DNA of 64,000 nucleotides from Anastrepha obliqua (GCF_027943255.1 NC_072895.1:24650001-24714000); one strand, 5' to 3'; shown: positions 29,111-40,249, numbered from the stretch's first letter. Numbers and translations are program-made. Notes: generated from the sequence alone by a model not told the origin.

Positions 29111-30659
29111 GGTGACTCCATCAGGGTGACTCCATAGCTCAAATAGAACTCTAGGCGAAAATGACTGTTGCCTTCCTAATCTTCCCCCGGGAGTTTAAAA
29201 GAGCGCTAAATTCTTTTAAAGACTTTTCCAGAATTACGCTCATTTATTCTTTTTATACCTACGGTGCAGATTACAAAACTCCTACGATTTCACACATACA
29301 TACATATATACATATAACCACGTGTACAGCGAGATATTTTTATCTCTTTTATGCGTACATACATATCTACATCAGCACTCAAGTTGTTTATTTTTAGATT
29401 GTACGTATGTATGTATGTGTAAGTATTTATACTCGTAATTGTAGGCCTCCACAATTAAGCTTTTTATTAGTTTATCTGACGATGGTCCGCATACGTAGAT
29501 ACGTTTTCACAATTTCCGTTTATTACTGACGGCAAACATTTATTAAAAAAATATAGGCTTAAATTAGTGGCCTTCACATTCAGCGGAATGTAAATGCGAT
29601 GCCGCAAGGCGATATTCCATAGTCACATGGGCCTCCAGGTAGCCTTCTAAATGCCATTTTTATTTTTTGATCTCATTGCAGTGTCTGGTTTTACAATTCT
29701 ATTAATTCCATCTAAAACCATATTGCAATTACTGCTTAGCAATAAACCGATTTGCTTCATATTCCACTTAATGCATTTGGTTGGCATAGCCGATCAGACT
29801 TCAACTCCAGGTGTTTTTTTGTTTTTAACCTGCGCAGTCATTATTTCAACTCGCCCATAAACATTGAGGTGTGTTCATCATCTTCAAAGCTGCCTCTAAC
29901 ATCATATGAAGTGAGTAAAAACTCGCGCTGCATTTGGACAATTTCTTTACTCGCTCTTTTGTATTTTCTACTGTTAATAAATGTTCGATATTTTTTTTTT
30001 TTTTTGTGTAGAAGAAAACTCCCAGCACCGTCAGCAAAGTAAATTATAAAAATTAAGCCGGTTAAAACATGCAGTTTATCCAATATTCAATAGCCAATAT
30101 AACCATTTACTAAAAATTTTCCCAAAAAATATGTCTAAAAGGTTGAAAATTTTGATGCAAATTTGTTGTAACTTGTTGTGAATTTACATGAAGTTTGAAA
30201 AAAATAAAATCTTAAAACTCATGCAACTCTATTAATTTTAATTCAATTACAGTCAAATATAGCTCATTCGACGCAAAATTAAATTTAGTATAACAGTAGT
30301 GTACTAAAAAAAATCCTCAATATCGGATAATATCGTAAAAATTATGTCAAAGTTGAAAAAATAGAGAAAAAATAAAAAATTCCAAATACTTCCGTCTACA
30401 GTCTCGTCAGTTGTCATTTCAGAAAAATTGTCAACACACTGTCAAAAAGGCTTGTTTTTGTTCTTTCGAACTGAAAAAACAAATTCGAAATCGGATGGAA
30501 ATTGGCGAAGTTAGGAGTGATTCTTCACATCAACCTACTGGAAAACGGTTTTATGGCCATAAAACGAGATTTTGGGGGTGTATTGGAAATTTCTCCTATA
30601 CCATTTTGTTTAGTTTTTCTATAGCCATAAGTTGTGCTAGGTCTCCATAAAAGTATATT
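29111..30659. other. Long spacer without recognisable gene
   Basis: A 15-bp motif CAGGGTGACTCCAT is doubled at 29109-29137. CATA/TATG microsatellites lie at 29285-29420 and a poly-T run near 29991. Several short open frames have no known motif. This may be unique host DNA or decayed repeat. Confidence 0.4.
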
Positions 30660-31705
30660 TAATTTTTTTTTTTTCATACAGTGTTATATATTCGCCGTTG
30701 CTCTTTACAACCTCTTCCCACCTCTCGACCAATTTGTTGATGCCGTTCCGCCAGAAATCGCCTGACCTGGTGTCAAAGAAGTTGTTGAGCCAGTTCTTAA
30801 GGACCTCTTTGTTTTCGAAGGTAACACCCTTCATGTGGTTTGATTGCATTTCAGGGAGCGGAAAAGATGTTAATCGGTCAGTGCAAGGTTCGGAGAATGC
30901 AGCGAACCTGCCATTCGAGCACTTGGAGTGCGACTTTGACGACTTGTGCAACATGGGGCCTGGCATTGCCGAGAAGGAGTTTTGTTTGACCATGTCGATC
31001 AGGACTTTTCAGTCGAATAGCCTCATTCACGCGGTGAAGCTGGGCAGTGTGGAGCTCCTTGTTGACCGTGACATTCTTTTCGAGCATTGCCCAGTGCACA
31101 ATGCCTTCCTAGTCCTTCCAAACACATATCTGATCTTCTTTGGATGAAGATCCGTCTTAACTCTTGGTTTTGGCGTATCTCCTGGAGCCACCCACTGCTT
31201 TCTTTGCTTCATATGGATATATAGGCATCATTTCTCATTTCCCGTGACGAGTCGATAGAAAAAGCGCTGCTTATGACCGCGTGTTGTTCGATGGCGGTCG
31301 AGATGTTGAGAACCATTGAAGGCGACTTTCTTTGTTTCTTCGTTGGGCTCGTGAGGCACCCAGACTGCCAGGCTCCCAATTTTTCGGTAAATCCCATTGA
31401 ATGGAGGTGATGGATAATCGTTTTATGATCGCATTTCATTTTGTCCACCAATTCACGAATGGTTTGGCGACGTCCTCCTTCATCGAATTCAGAAGGTCTT
31501 CCGCTGCGGGGCGTGTCAGCGACGTCAAAGTCGCGATTTTTGAACTTTGCAAACCGTTTCCGTGCTGTAGATTCGCCTATGACACCTTCTTCATATACGT
31601 CGCAAATGTCCCGGGATGCTTCGGCAACTTTATGACGTCGATAAAAAGCAAAGAAGAATAAATGTACAAAATGTTGATTTTTGCCTCCTGGGTATTCCAT
31701 TTTTA
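30660..31705 (-). pseudogene. Mariner transposase relic (mellifera-like), near full length
   Basis: From 31680: HFVHLFFFAFYRRHKVAEAS, RDICDVYEEGVIGESTARKR, FAKFKNRDFDVADTPRSGRP (helix-turn-helix), KMKCDHKTIIHHLHSMGFTE, KLGAWQSGC; later MKQRKQWVAPGDTPKPRVKT, DLHPKK, MLEKNVTVNKELHTAQLHRV, NEAIRLKSPDRHGQTKLLLG then NARPHVAQVVK (catalytic Asp of LHDNARPH is Gly), NHMKGVTFENKEVLKNWLNN and FFDTRSGDFWRNGINKLVER WEEVVKSNGEY. Four or more frames are needed. The order, the WVAPGDTPKPRVKxDLHPKK segment and the C-terminus mark a mariner of the mellifera/cecropia type. Confidence 0.92.
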
Positions 31706-31869
31706 AGCCTCCAAACTAATAAAAAATGAAATAACTCAAAAATACAATTAACATAATATAGTTTTGTAGGGCAGAAAGAGTTCTATCGAAAGAATACTTA
31801 CCCTTTGCCAAACAGAAAACAATTCGTTGTAAAATAAAAAAAATATATATAAACGCCATTATTCAGCAC

Positions 31870-32562
31870 TGCAACGAAACACTAGTGGACAAGCGACATA
31901 GCCGAGGAAGTCGAGAGAGCTGCAGCTATCGGCAACATAAAATTTCTATACGATTGTTACCGCAGACTCACAGGAGGTAAAAGTCTTACGAAAATGCCTA
32001 TTAAAGATAAACGGGAAACTTATAACTGATCCCCAAGAAGAACACAAACGATGCCATGAGTACTTTGAAGAAGTTTTTGATATACCTGCAACTGCAAAGT
32101 CCTTGTCAGCCACAGTAGTTTCACCCCGCCGCATTCAAAATATATCCCACACTAGCTCTGTTCACTCATCAATGGCCAAAATAGAGCACGCTGTAAGGAG
32201 CATGAAATCAGCACAATCAAGCGGCGTGGAGAACACCTGAAATGTTAAAAGCAGATCCAAAAATATCAGCACAAATTCGTTTCCTTCTATTCCAGACTAC
32301 TTATATATGGGAAGCAGAGGAGTTACCATCAGACTGGATGCAGGGAATGCTTGTAAAAGTTCCAAAACAGGGATCCGCTACCGAATGTAAGAACTGGAGG
32401 GGTATTAAGTTCTCATGTGCATCTCTCAAAATCCTATGTAAAATTGTCTTTAACCACACAGCGGAAAAAGCGACCATACATTGCGCAGACAGCAGCCTGG
32501 CTTTAGGTTTAGGCCGCGCAAAGCATGCGTAGATCAGAGAGTAGGCCTTATATGCCGTTTCC
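31870..32562 (+). pseudogene. RTE-like LINE, pre-RT and RT 5' half (family b), split
   Basis: Blocks: AEEVERAAAIGNIKFLYDCY RRLTGGKSL, KMPIKDKRETYN, then AKIEHAVRSMKSAQSSGVEN in shifted frames, MLKADPKISAQIRFLLFQTT, YIWEAEELPSDWMQGMLVKV PKQGSATECKNWRGIKFSCA SLKILCKIVFN, and QQPGFRFRPRKACVDQRVGL. This is the linker plus first RT blocks (KxGDxxxCxNWRGIxLL, QxGFRPxRxCxDQI) of RTE-like proteins. The reading is broken at about 32563 by another element and resumes at 33546. Confidence 0.85.
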
Positions 32563-33535
32563 ACCAAAAGCAAACACCGTGTTTGCAGGAGTTGTGTTTG
32601 GGAGAACTGTCAACTGTTTCCACCGAAAGTTTGGGAGAAACTGTGTTTGAACTGTCTTTTGTTGACATTGTGAAATGAGAATTATAAAAATTGATAAAAT
32701 TATAAAATGGTGCATAAAATTCAATTTGTTATGTTGATTTTATCATTTTATTTTAAAATAATTGATAGTGAGTTGGTCACATATTATTTAAAAAAAAGGT
32801 TAAGGGAAAATAAAATAATTTTAAGCGTTGCTGCCAATTTAATGCGTTCGCAAAGTGTATGGTCTTTGGTATGGTAAACAGATTTATGATACATTATTTG
32901 TGTATAATGTACATGTATATTTTAGGATGTATTTAGATGTAAATATGTACAAATAAAATTACATATATAAATAAAAGAAATACCTGTTATACTATCCGCA
33001 ACGAGTTGATTCAGTATTCCTGAGGAAAGATTGTAGATTTATTTGGCTTATTTGACTTATTTTATATTTTGCGCGCACCACTTAACGATTACCACAAGAA
33101 AAATATATAAAAAAAAAAAAAAAAATAATTGGGGGCGACCGCTATTAGAAAAATGTTTTTATTAATTTTGCTTTCACCGAGATTCGAACCAACGACCTCT
33201 CTGTGAATTCCGAATGGTGATCTAGCACCAACCCACTCGGCTACGGCGGCCGTCAATCAAAGACAAATTGCAATCATTGTTGCCATATTTCGATAAGAAT
33301 GCAATAATAAATGAGGAAAATGAGCAATATTGCCACCACTTAATAATTAAATTAGACGCAAACCCAACAAAACACGCTTTGATTAGACGCAAACCCAACA
33401 AAACACGCTTTGAAAAGTGGGTTTAGGTATGGAGTTGTGTTTTAATTTTGTATGGGATTTGACAGGTGTTTTGTTTCGTGTTTGCGCTAAGAACACGATA
33501 GCGGCAGAGAACACGATAGCGGCTGCGGTGGAAAC
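32563..33535. mobile_element. TIR element inserted in RTE-like RT
   Basis: Ends GTTTCCACC (left) and GGTGGAAAC (right) are inverted, and sequence on each side is continuous RT. The 5' part repeats GTTTCCACCRAAAG twice. Two exact 31-bp tandem copies lie at 33351-33381 and 33382-33412, and AGAACACGATAGCGGC is doubled at 33489-33525. No coding frame. A SINE-A head is nested at 33130-33253. Class of the element is unknown; TIRs are short and no clean target duplication is seen. Confidence 0.6.
33130..33253 (-). repeat. SINE-A head, 3' truncated
   Basis: Reverse complement gives the cleanest tRNA-like head in the window: GGCCGCCGTAGCCGAGTGGG, then GCATTCGG-type arm and GTTGGTTCGAATCTCGGTG with a near-consensus B box (GGTTCGAATCT). 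It continues only to CTAATAGCGGTCGCCCCC, and an 18-A run lies outside the 3' side. Nested in the TIR element. Confidence 0.88.
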
Positions 33536-33545
33536 TTAGTATTAG

Positions 33546-33785
33546 AATCAACGCTGAGCAAATAAACGAACTGCAAGAACCCACCTCTTCGCCGTGTCTT
33601 TATTGACTTTGAGAAAGCGCTCCAATCCGGGTAAAATAACTCACATTTTAGTGTGGAATGACGATGTTGTCCTCCCCTCACAGCATTGCGGACACATGCA
33701 GAAAAAACTTGGTGATCTTAGTAGCCACGCAAAAGTACAAAAAACTGACTCAATTCGTGCTTACGCTTTCACGAAAGGACTGCAG
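33546..33785 (+). pseudogene. RTE-like LINE RT, continuation after insertion
   Basis: Resumes INAEQINELQEPTSS, then in the next frame FAVFIDFEKALQS (first catalytic Asp block) and, after an internal deletion, VWNDDVVLPSQHCGHMQKKL GDLSSHAK..KTDSIRA, in which the YADD box appears as WNDD. It confirms that 32563-33535 is an insertion into one RT gene. Confidence 0.75.
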
Positions 33786-33839
33786 AGATATTATATGTAG
33801 GTATGCTGGCAGGGATTGCTGAATAGCGATTGTTAACAC

Positions 33840-34125
33840 GGACAAATGCAGGAAATGCAGAGAGGATGTTGAGGAAACTTTAGAACACAATGTGCGTTTG
33901 TCCGGCATTATTAAAAGCGCGTTTAAAATGCCTGGGAGCACCACAGTTTGAGGGTCTGGATGACGTCTCAAAAGAGGATCTCTTAGCTCTGCTTAGATTC
34001 ATAGAGGTCGGTCTCCATCTGGTACCGCTAGGGACCAAAAGGTCTATACGTGGCTTAATGCCAACCAGGTTAATCCAACCTAGTAGCCACACAGAGCGTG
34101 TCGGTTTAGGCACAGGACGCAGTAA
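33840..34125 (+). pseudogene. RNase H LINE, C-terminal knuckle and 3' part
   Basis: NTDKCRKCREDVEETLEHNV followed in the next frame by CVCPALLKARLKCLGAPQFE and GLDDVSKEDLLALLRFIEVG. CRKC...EETLEHxLCxCPAL...LLxFIxxxG is the C-terminal knuckle shared by the RNase H LINEs here. 3' UTR follows to about 34125, where RTE-like sequence begins. Confidence 0.7.
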
Positions 34126-34134
34126 GGACTTTAC

Positions 34135-34640
34135 TTCGAATATAAAATCAATTATTCTCTACGGTTGTGAAACTTGGCTTGTATCAGCATCTACCACACA
34201 AAGTGGCCTGACAACTGGATTTCGAACGAAAAACTCCTCGCAAGATGCGGACAAAGACCCATTACTATTGAATTGCGCGAACGTAAATGGCAACGGTGAA
34301 CATCGCAGGCGATGGAACGAGATGAGCTCTATGAGCTTTACGACGACATAGACATAGTGCAGCGAATAAAGATACAGCGGCTCCGCTGTCTGGGTCATGT
34401 CGTCCGAATGGATACAAACGCTCCGGCTCTGAAAGTATTCGATGCGGTATCAGTTGGTGGTAGCAGAGGAAGAGGAAGGCCTCCTCTGCGTTGGAAAGAT
34501 CAGGTGGAGAAGGACTTGGCTTCACTTGGTGTGTTCAAGTGGTGTGTCCACTGGTTAGCACGAGAAAGAAACGGCTAGCGCGCTTTGTTAAACTCGGCCA
34601 CAATCGCGTAAGCGGTTATTGCGCCAATTACGAAGAAGAA
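34135..34640 (+). pseudogene. RTE-like LINE, C-terminal fragment (family b)
   Basis: ILYGCETWLVS, then RWNEMSSMSFTTT / DELYELYDDIDIVQRIKIQR, LRCLGHVVRMDTNAPALKVF, DAVSVGGSRGRGRPPLRWKD QVEKDLASLGVFKW, ending with LARFV. This matches 61640-62040 closely, including the 3' GCGCCAATTACGAAGAAGAA tail. The middle is deleted between ETWLVS and the ELYELY block. Confidence 0.85.
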
Positions 34641-34760
34641 ATGCAGATGGATTGGTCACACCATCCGCAAAGTAAATAAGCAGAACGGCGTTAGATTGTC
34701 ATCGCGTCAAGGGATTGTTCATTTCAAGTGGATTAAGAGCTGAAGACGAAAATGAGCGGT
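34641..34760 (+). pseudogene. RTE-like family a C-terminal scrap
   Basis: Directly after the GAAGAAGAA tail: RWIGHTIRKVNKQNGVRLSS, matching the RWxGHTxRKxxNxI block of family a (compare 4150-4190 and 41590-41640 in reverse). Too short to say more. Confidence 0.45.
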
Positions 34761-35599
34761 TGTTCATGAACTACTTTTAGTTCCAAATTCAATAAAAGTG
34801 CATCAGTGCGGAACTAGTGGAATTTCCTGCAGGGTTATCATATAAGTAGTTGGTTTGTAGGCATTTATCCGTCAGCTGACGTTGGTAATTTTCCATTCAA
34901 TACAGAGTAAATCAAAAGGCATCCAGAAATACATACATTTCTTTACATATACCCAAGTATTTGTAGGCAATATAAACCATATACATACATACATGCATAC
35001 AAGTGAATATAAAACTATGCCCAACCCGACCAACGCAAACGTGACAACGATAGAAATGACAAACAGAAAAGCAAAACAAAAAACATATCGAAAGCAAACT
35101 CCAAGCAAAACATTAAAAAGTGGTTAAATAGTTGCCGGTGGCAGTATTGTGTGTGTATATGTACATATATATGTATGTATGTAAGCAGCACCCAGGCACT
35201 CGAACCTATAAGCATAGGAATACACTAGATTGAACGAGTTTGTTTCTATATTAACATGTGTATGTATGTGTGCATGTATATGTGTACATCCAGAGTGTTG
35301 CAACCACCAGCAACTCCAACGGTACATATTTGTTCATTCTGTTTATTTTGTCTCGCAGTTGTGGCGCGACTTACTACAAATTTGCTTCCCCACAAAGTCC
35401 GCTCCACGTGAAGTTTTTCGCGCATTGTTGTCTTTTTCTGTGTAAATATCTCTGGAGCTTTCCTTTCTATTCGGTTTTGTGGTAATTTCCATTGTCCAAA
35501 TGCAAAGTGATTAGTAGTTCAGGTGTTGACTGGACAAACAAAATAACAAACAGATAAACCATTTCCGTACTCACTCACATTTCTGTTGTCAACCAGAGG
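34761..35599. other. Spacer with (TG)/(CATA) microsatellites
   Basis: ATACATACATACATGCATAC at 34980-35000, TATATGTATGTATGTAAG near 35168 and TGTATGTATGTGTGCATG near 35263. No gene recognised. Confidence 0.45.
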
Positions 35600-36530
35600 A
35601 GGAGGATTATTATTATTTTTAAACCTCTGCTCCGCGCGAGTTACGCTCAAGTGAGAGTAGTATCAAGTAGTCTATCTAACAAGGAAGAGATACTGATGTC
35701 AGCAGATGCCTTCCGTAGGAGAGGAGATGATGGGATGATGATGACGTACGTCGGTACGGTGATATTCATATGGTGATTGGATGGCCACCAATTTTGCCGT
35801 GAAGCGGGTGGATGGCTAGCCAATCCTCATATGGAGCTTCCCTCGTAGTTCGTGTTGGGTTGGTCCCCATGATATGGGGGTCAAACCACCACTTAAGCCT
35901 CATCCCCGCGACGAGGAGACCAACATGATGAGGTTTGGAGAGTAAAGTCCGAACTAAAAGATTCACCAGCCGCGAGTGAGCCAAAATACCTGTAAGTCAC
36001 ATTCGGGCACCTTGCGGTTCGTTTCTGTACCGTTTGTATTATTTTCACAAATTTTTTACTTTGAACTGAATAAAATTAATTTTCCAAACTAAATTGATGG
36101 ACTTCTTAATTGATTACACTTCGAGTGCCGGACCCTGTATAATTCCGAAGCTATTCGATGCACCGGAATAACAAATAATTTACCATGAGCTATTTGGTTT
36201 TTGCCATTTAGCTGGGTTTTACATACAGCATTAAGACGCCTTTTAAACTCTGCCAACAGGTTTTTCCTCAAATGCATTGATTGCTGTTGCTTTGCATAAT
36301 TCTAAGATACCTTGTATACCTTTGCCGCTTCCATTTCTGCTATGTTGAGACCACCAATTTCCCCAAGGACATGTCGAGGAACCACTTTTCCCGTTAGGTA
36401 TTGTAATCTTTCGGCTCGTGTCAAGTCCGATGGGCATTTTAATATCTTTGAAAAAGATTTCGACATATTTCAAGAGGTTTTCTAAATGATTTGGTTGGCT
36501 GGCGTAAAGCTTCAAATCGTCTACATTTTG
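35600..36530 (-). pseudogene. R4/Dong-like LINE RT fragment and probable 3' UTR
   Basis: From 36530: NVDDLKLYASQPNHLENLLK, YVEIFFKDIKMPIGLDTSRK and ITIPNGK, then after decay FKRRLNAVCKTQLNGKNQIA and FVIPV. The (M/V)DDLKLYA box is the RT catalytic pair in LINEs of the R2/R4/Dong type, followed by FGLDKCxKxTIxxGK and RRLxxVxxTxLNGKNxIxAINTxxIPV. 36010-35600 downstream is GC-richer than its surroundings and is likely the 3' UTR of the same element, but that is inference. Multiple frameshifts; dead. Confidence 0.7.
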
Positions 36531-37241
36531 TTTTTTTTTTAATTATTTTTCTTATTTTTATTATTATTACTTTTATACTCTATTCAAGGGTTCTGCTATT
36601 CCGCCAAGTTGTTCGCGTGGAAAATCAGGAATTTATTTGGTAGTTTCTGCAAGTCAGTTCTCACCCCTAAAACGACCTTCGACAATGTCCGTCAATCAGT
36701 GTTTGAAATATATCTACATAACACACACACATACATACATACATGGCAAAAAGTCGAGATAGCGTAAAGGCGATTGCCTTTTATTCACGAAAAATGCTAA
36801 TGCGGCTCTTAAATGCAAATACAGCGAATCCAACTAAGAAGGCACGCAACTTGGCGTGTGCACCCAAGAAAACAAATCGGCGAAGTGTAATGCATAGCAC
36901 ATAAATACACATACATGCACACATACATACTTATATTAGTATTTCCCACTAGCTGTACGTTGCTGTGCCTGTACGAGATGAAATTTACAATTTAATTCTG
37001 CTCCTTACTCATTTTTCTCTAATTTTTGGCGCTGGATCGTAGAGAAATATGGCCAACTGAAATGTGGTATCTTGCAGCTCTTTTGACGAAAAGACATTTG
37101 TGTGTAGGTGAGAGCGTAGTTATGGGTCGCTTTAGGGAAATCAGCTTTTAACTAATTCATTGGATATTTTTTATACCTGCAGTGTCGAACCCTATTCCCC
37201 TTTATGGCGCATTGGTTTGGTGAATGAGGTTAGTCTTGCTG
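36531..37241. other. Spacer with microsatellite
   Basis: (CA/CATA)n at 36721-36745; ACATACATGCACACATACAT at 36910-36930. No gene recognised. Confidence 0.45.
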
Positions 37242-37980
37242 AAGGCCCTTGCCTCATTTGAAAGCGTGTTTCTTGAGTGTATCTTTAAAAGCGTGCACAA
37301 CGGAAACGAAAAAAGTTTTTTTTTTTGTTTAGTATTTTATTTCTTGATTCATTGTTAAAAAATAAAAAAAAATGTTTGGCCATACGAGGTTCGTTCAAAA
37401 AGTGGTCAGCCTTCAAACAAATGGACTTCCAAAAAAGGTATGTCGCTGGCGATACGGATTCCGGGACTCACAGGTGTGTGAAATCAAAAAGACCAAAAGG
37501 TTCTTGTTCAGTATGAATACCGTTATGGTGTAAATTACGATTTTGAAAAAAAAGAAAACAAAATTTGACAAAATGCGGACGTTCAAAGATGAAAAACCGT
37601 TTTTGAACCTTTTTTAACCCTTTTTTTGACTCTTTTTTTTTACTTTAAAGGTCCGAAAAAAATACTAAAATTTTTTTCCCCGATTGATCATAGTGCGCAT
37701 GATAAGGACATCAATTCTATGTCATTTAGATTTTATTTCAGCAAAATCGGTTCAGTAGAACCGGCTATATTTGTGTCCATTTGCCATGTGAAGACCATTT
37801 TTTGAAGGCTAACAACTTTTTGAACGAACCTCCTATGGCCAAAAAAAAATTTTATTTTTTTTAGCAATGGATTAAAAAATAAAATACTGAAAACAAAGAT
37901 AAAAAATCTTTTTTCGTTTCCATTTTACACGTTTCTAAAGAAATACCCAAAAAACACCATTTCAAATGAGGCGAGGGCCG
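37242..37980. repeat. Long palindromic element with MITE in its centre
   Basis: Left arm 37242-37384 and right arm 37834-37980 are inverted copies of each other at roughly 80%: landmarks GCCTCATTTGAAA, GGAAACGAAAAAAG, AGTATTTTATTT and GGCCATA occur in this order in the left arm and reversed in the right arm. The arms meet at GGCCATATGGCC if the inner element is removed with one TA. A hairpin of about 145 bp per arm would form. No coding capacity. Confidence 0.8.
37385..37833. mobile_element. Mariner-type MITE, 449 bp
   Basis: TA at 37383-37384 and 37834-37835; ends CGAGGTTCGTTCAAAAAGTG and, reversed, GAGGTTCGTTCAAAAAGTTG, extending to CAGCCTTC/TAGCCTTC. TIRs of the form (T)ACGAGG...GTTCAAAAAGT are common in mariner elements. 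It sits at the dyad of the palindrome 37242-37980. Confidence 0.85.
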
Positions 37981-38321
37981 GAAGAGACGACTGGAACAGT
38001 AGCAGCACTTTGCGTACCTCTGCTTAATAAGCAGTGGGCGAAGTCGTTATTGCAGCTTTGTCCGTAGTTCACACATTTTTTCTGGCTAAAATCACGGAAG
38101 AAGTAGTAATTGGCGTAGGTTTCTAGCTGCTGCATGGGCTTACCTAGGAGAGGAAGTGTGAGGGTCATTGAATGTGCTGGGGAGACGGCGAGCATCGTGG
38201 GAAAAAGTAAAGTTAGTAAAGACGGGCAAAGACACGAATGTTCCAGTAAGAGTTTTTTCCTTCTGCAGTTGGAACCCTTTGCGACCATAAATTTTGCGAC
38301 CTCAACTGCTGAGTTCTGAGC
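37981..38321. other. Unassigned stretch
   Basis: A 108-codon minus-strand open frame (38288-37962) overlaps the palindrome arm and contains CVNYGQSCNNDFAHC; no family recognised. I do not call it a gene. Confidence 0.3.
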
Positions 38322-38456
38322 TGGTTGTTGTTATTGTAGTAGCATAAACTCTCCCCATATATGTATGTCCGGGAATGATGCTAGAGTGACAAGTTCTTGG
38401 CCGAATATAAATCCAGATCATTCTGGTATAACGTGGAACCGACTGTTGTGCGAATG
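38322..38456 (-). repeat. SINE-B copy
   Basis: Starts on this strand with the reversed tail GGTTGTTGTTATTGTAGTAG CATAAAC, holds the CTCCCCATATATGTATGTCC hairpin region, AATATAAATCCAGATCATTC and the reversed start CCGACTGTTGTGCGAATG. Confidence 0.85.
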
Positions 38457-39399
38457 GTGGATTGTCGTGATGGAAAAGAAAAATTACTCGACTTCCGCGA
38501 CTCAAACGAATGCCAAACACAAAGAAATGGACGGATCTGGCTGAAACTCGGTGTGTGTTCTTCCAAGAGATACTACTAACCATACATAACCTCTATACAC
38601 GCCAGTAGTTCCCGTTCACCGCCTTTGCACGACCCTCGTCATTACCACTTTGAAGTTATGTTAAAATTTTCTAGACTCAGGGCGATGGATGGATCATAAA
38701 TTTGCAGCGAAAAACAATACGAGTTGATACGCAAAAGTTAAAATGTCTGCTGGGTATGCACTTACTTATGTACGTATATGTATGTGTGCACACATTCACA
38801 AAAGTAATATAAGTAAACATATTTTGTTTGTAAATACAAAGTTACTAAACTTAAGCGTGTGGCAACTTGAGCACTTTTCAGCTTGAGAAAAACCATGTAA
38901 TTCGGTTTACAGTGGCGTATTTCTTCTTCTTGATTCGTCACAACGACAAAGCATTAAAAACCGTGAAAGAACTTGCGAATACTTGGAGCGTCGGTGCTGG
39001 TGAACACAAATCAGTTAGTGTGGCAGTGGCAGTGGTTGAGAAGGCAGAAGAAAGCAAGGCTGCGCCAACCGCCACAGTCAAAGCTCGTGTCCTTGCCATG
39101 TCCATAAAGAATATGCAGCGAAGCCAGCGGTTGGGCGGTTAGTTGTAGTGGAATGGCTGTGGCAAGGACGAGAAAAGCATAATAATCCATAATAAAGAAA
39201 TATTTGGGGTTTTGTTTTCTGTTTTGTTGCTCTTCTTTGTGCTTTGTTGTTCTTTTTTTACTATGTAATACGAAAAATCATGACAAATTGCTGTGATGAA
39301 GAAGCGAATATGAAATACATACATACATTTTGACATGTATACCTCTCTATATATTTACATACATGCATAGTGTATAGTTTTACTCAGTACGTAGGATGG
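38457..39399. other. Spacer without recognisable gene
   Basis: An open frame at 38867-39142 ends in an Ala/Val/Glu-rich low-complexity tail (VSVAVAVVEKAEESKAA) and has no family resemblance. ATACATACATAC runs at 39318. No gene called. Confidence 0.4.
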
Positions 39400-39839
39400 G
39401 TCAGGATAATTGACTGCCCACGCTAGGGCCCCCCATTTGGACAAGGAATGAAAGTTCGTCCATTGTGATACCATACAGCGAGGAACCAGAGGGTAAAGAG
39501 CCAAACAGGTGTAAAGAAAAACGGAGAAGGCGCTAAAGATTGGAGGACGATGACGTGCAGCAGTGACTAATTACATTTTTATTAACCGCTTCAAGCTACT
39601 AATGAAACTCACCCGCTGTGTTATATTTAAATCTGCAATATCCGCATAGGTGTAGTAAAAAAATGAGAGCTCGAATATCTGAATCGTAGCCCGACGAGAG
39701 CAGGACAGCTGAGAAGAAGTTGGTGACATGATTCCACCTCTTCCTTCAGACAGCTTCTGCAGAAAGGACTTGAAGCAATCCGTAGTCTCACCGCATGACT
39801 GCCTAACGGACGATGACCCGTAGAGATACCCACCAAATG
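39400..39839 (-). pseudogene. RNase H LINE, C-terminal part and 3' UTR
   Basis: From 39838: THLVGISTGHRPLGSHAVRL, RIASSPFCRSCLKEEVESCH and QLLLSCPALVGLRFRYSSSH, i.e. TGHxxxGxHAxRLxIxxxxxCRSC...E...HLLCxCPAL. The 3' UTR holds GTCCATTGTGATACCATACA (39455-39474), closely matching 17329-17344 in the young LINE's 3' UTR, so both are one family. The upstream end abuts a SINE-B copy. Confidence 0.8.
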
Positions 39840-39966
39840 CGTTCCCACGACAGTCGGTTTTGCGTTAACGGAACGACCTGGATCAATATCCGCCCAATGA
39901 CTGTCCACTCTAGCAGCACTCCCCGTACATGTATGGGGAATTCTTATGCTGTTACAATAACAACAA
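39840..39966 (+). repeat. SINE-B copy
   Basis: CGTTCCCACGACAGTCGG start, GGAACGACCTGGATCAATAT, a CCCCGTACATGTATGGGG hairpin at about 39922-39939 and GCTGTTACAATAACAACAAC tail. Confidence 0.9.
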
Positions 39967-40249
39967 CCAGCCAACCACATGCGAAGTTCCCTCGAATGCC
40001 TCCAATCTGCGCTTGGGGAGAAGAATCTCGCGAGTTTACATGTTTGCGCACTATCTTAGCACTCGCTGGGTTGACGCAAAGAGTAGATCACAGGTTTTCA
40101 AGGGAATTCCCAATTCCCATTTCCCATTTCGCGATGAAACTGTCTCCAGGGTCCCCTGTATAGCCAGTTCATGAGCCCAGCAGTATCCCTTTGTGCGACG
40201 CAGTGCATAGCAGTTCATTCTTCGAGTCCAAAATATTCAGATAAATATT
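39967..40249. other. Unassigned stretch
   Basis: May be part of the following LINE (RNase H region) but no frame can be followed. Confidence 0.3.

Noticed and set aside
33170..33253. tRNA gene
   Set aside because: A and B boxes are present, but the sequence cannot fold into a proper cloverleaf and the unit recurs as a SINE head, so it is not called as a tRNA.
35690..35720. Hammerhead ribozyme core (CTGATG) near 35.69 kb
   Set aside because: No matching GAAA and stem arrangement found around it.
37962..38288. 108-codon minus-strand frame
   Set aside because: It overlaps the arm of a palindrome and has no recognisable motif.
38867..39142. Possible host protein with Ala/Val/Glu-rich end
   Set aside because: No ATG-supported start in context, no family resemblance, low-complexity composition.
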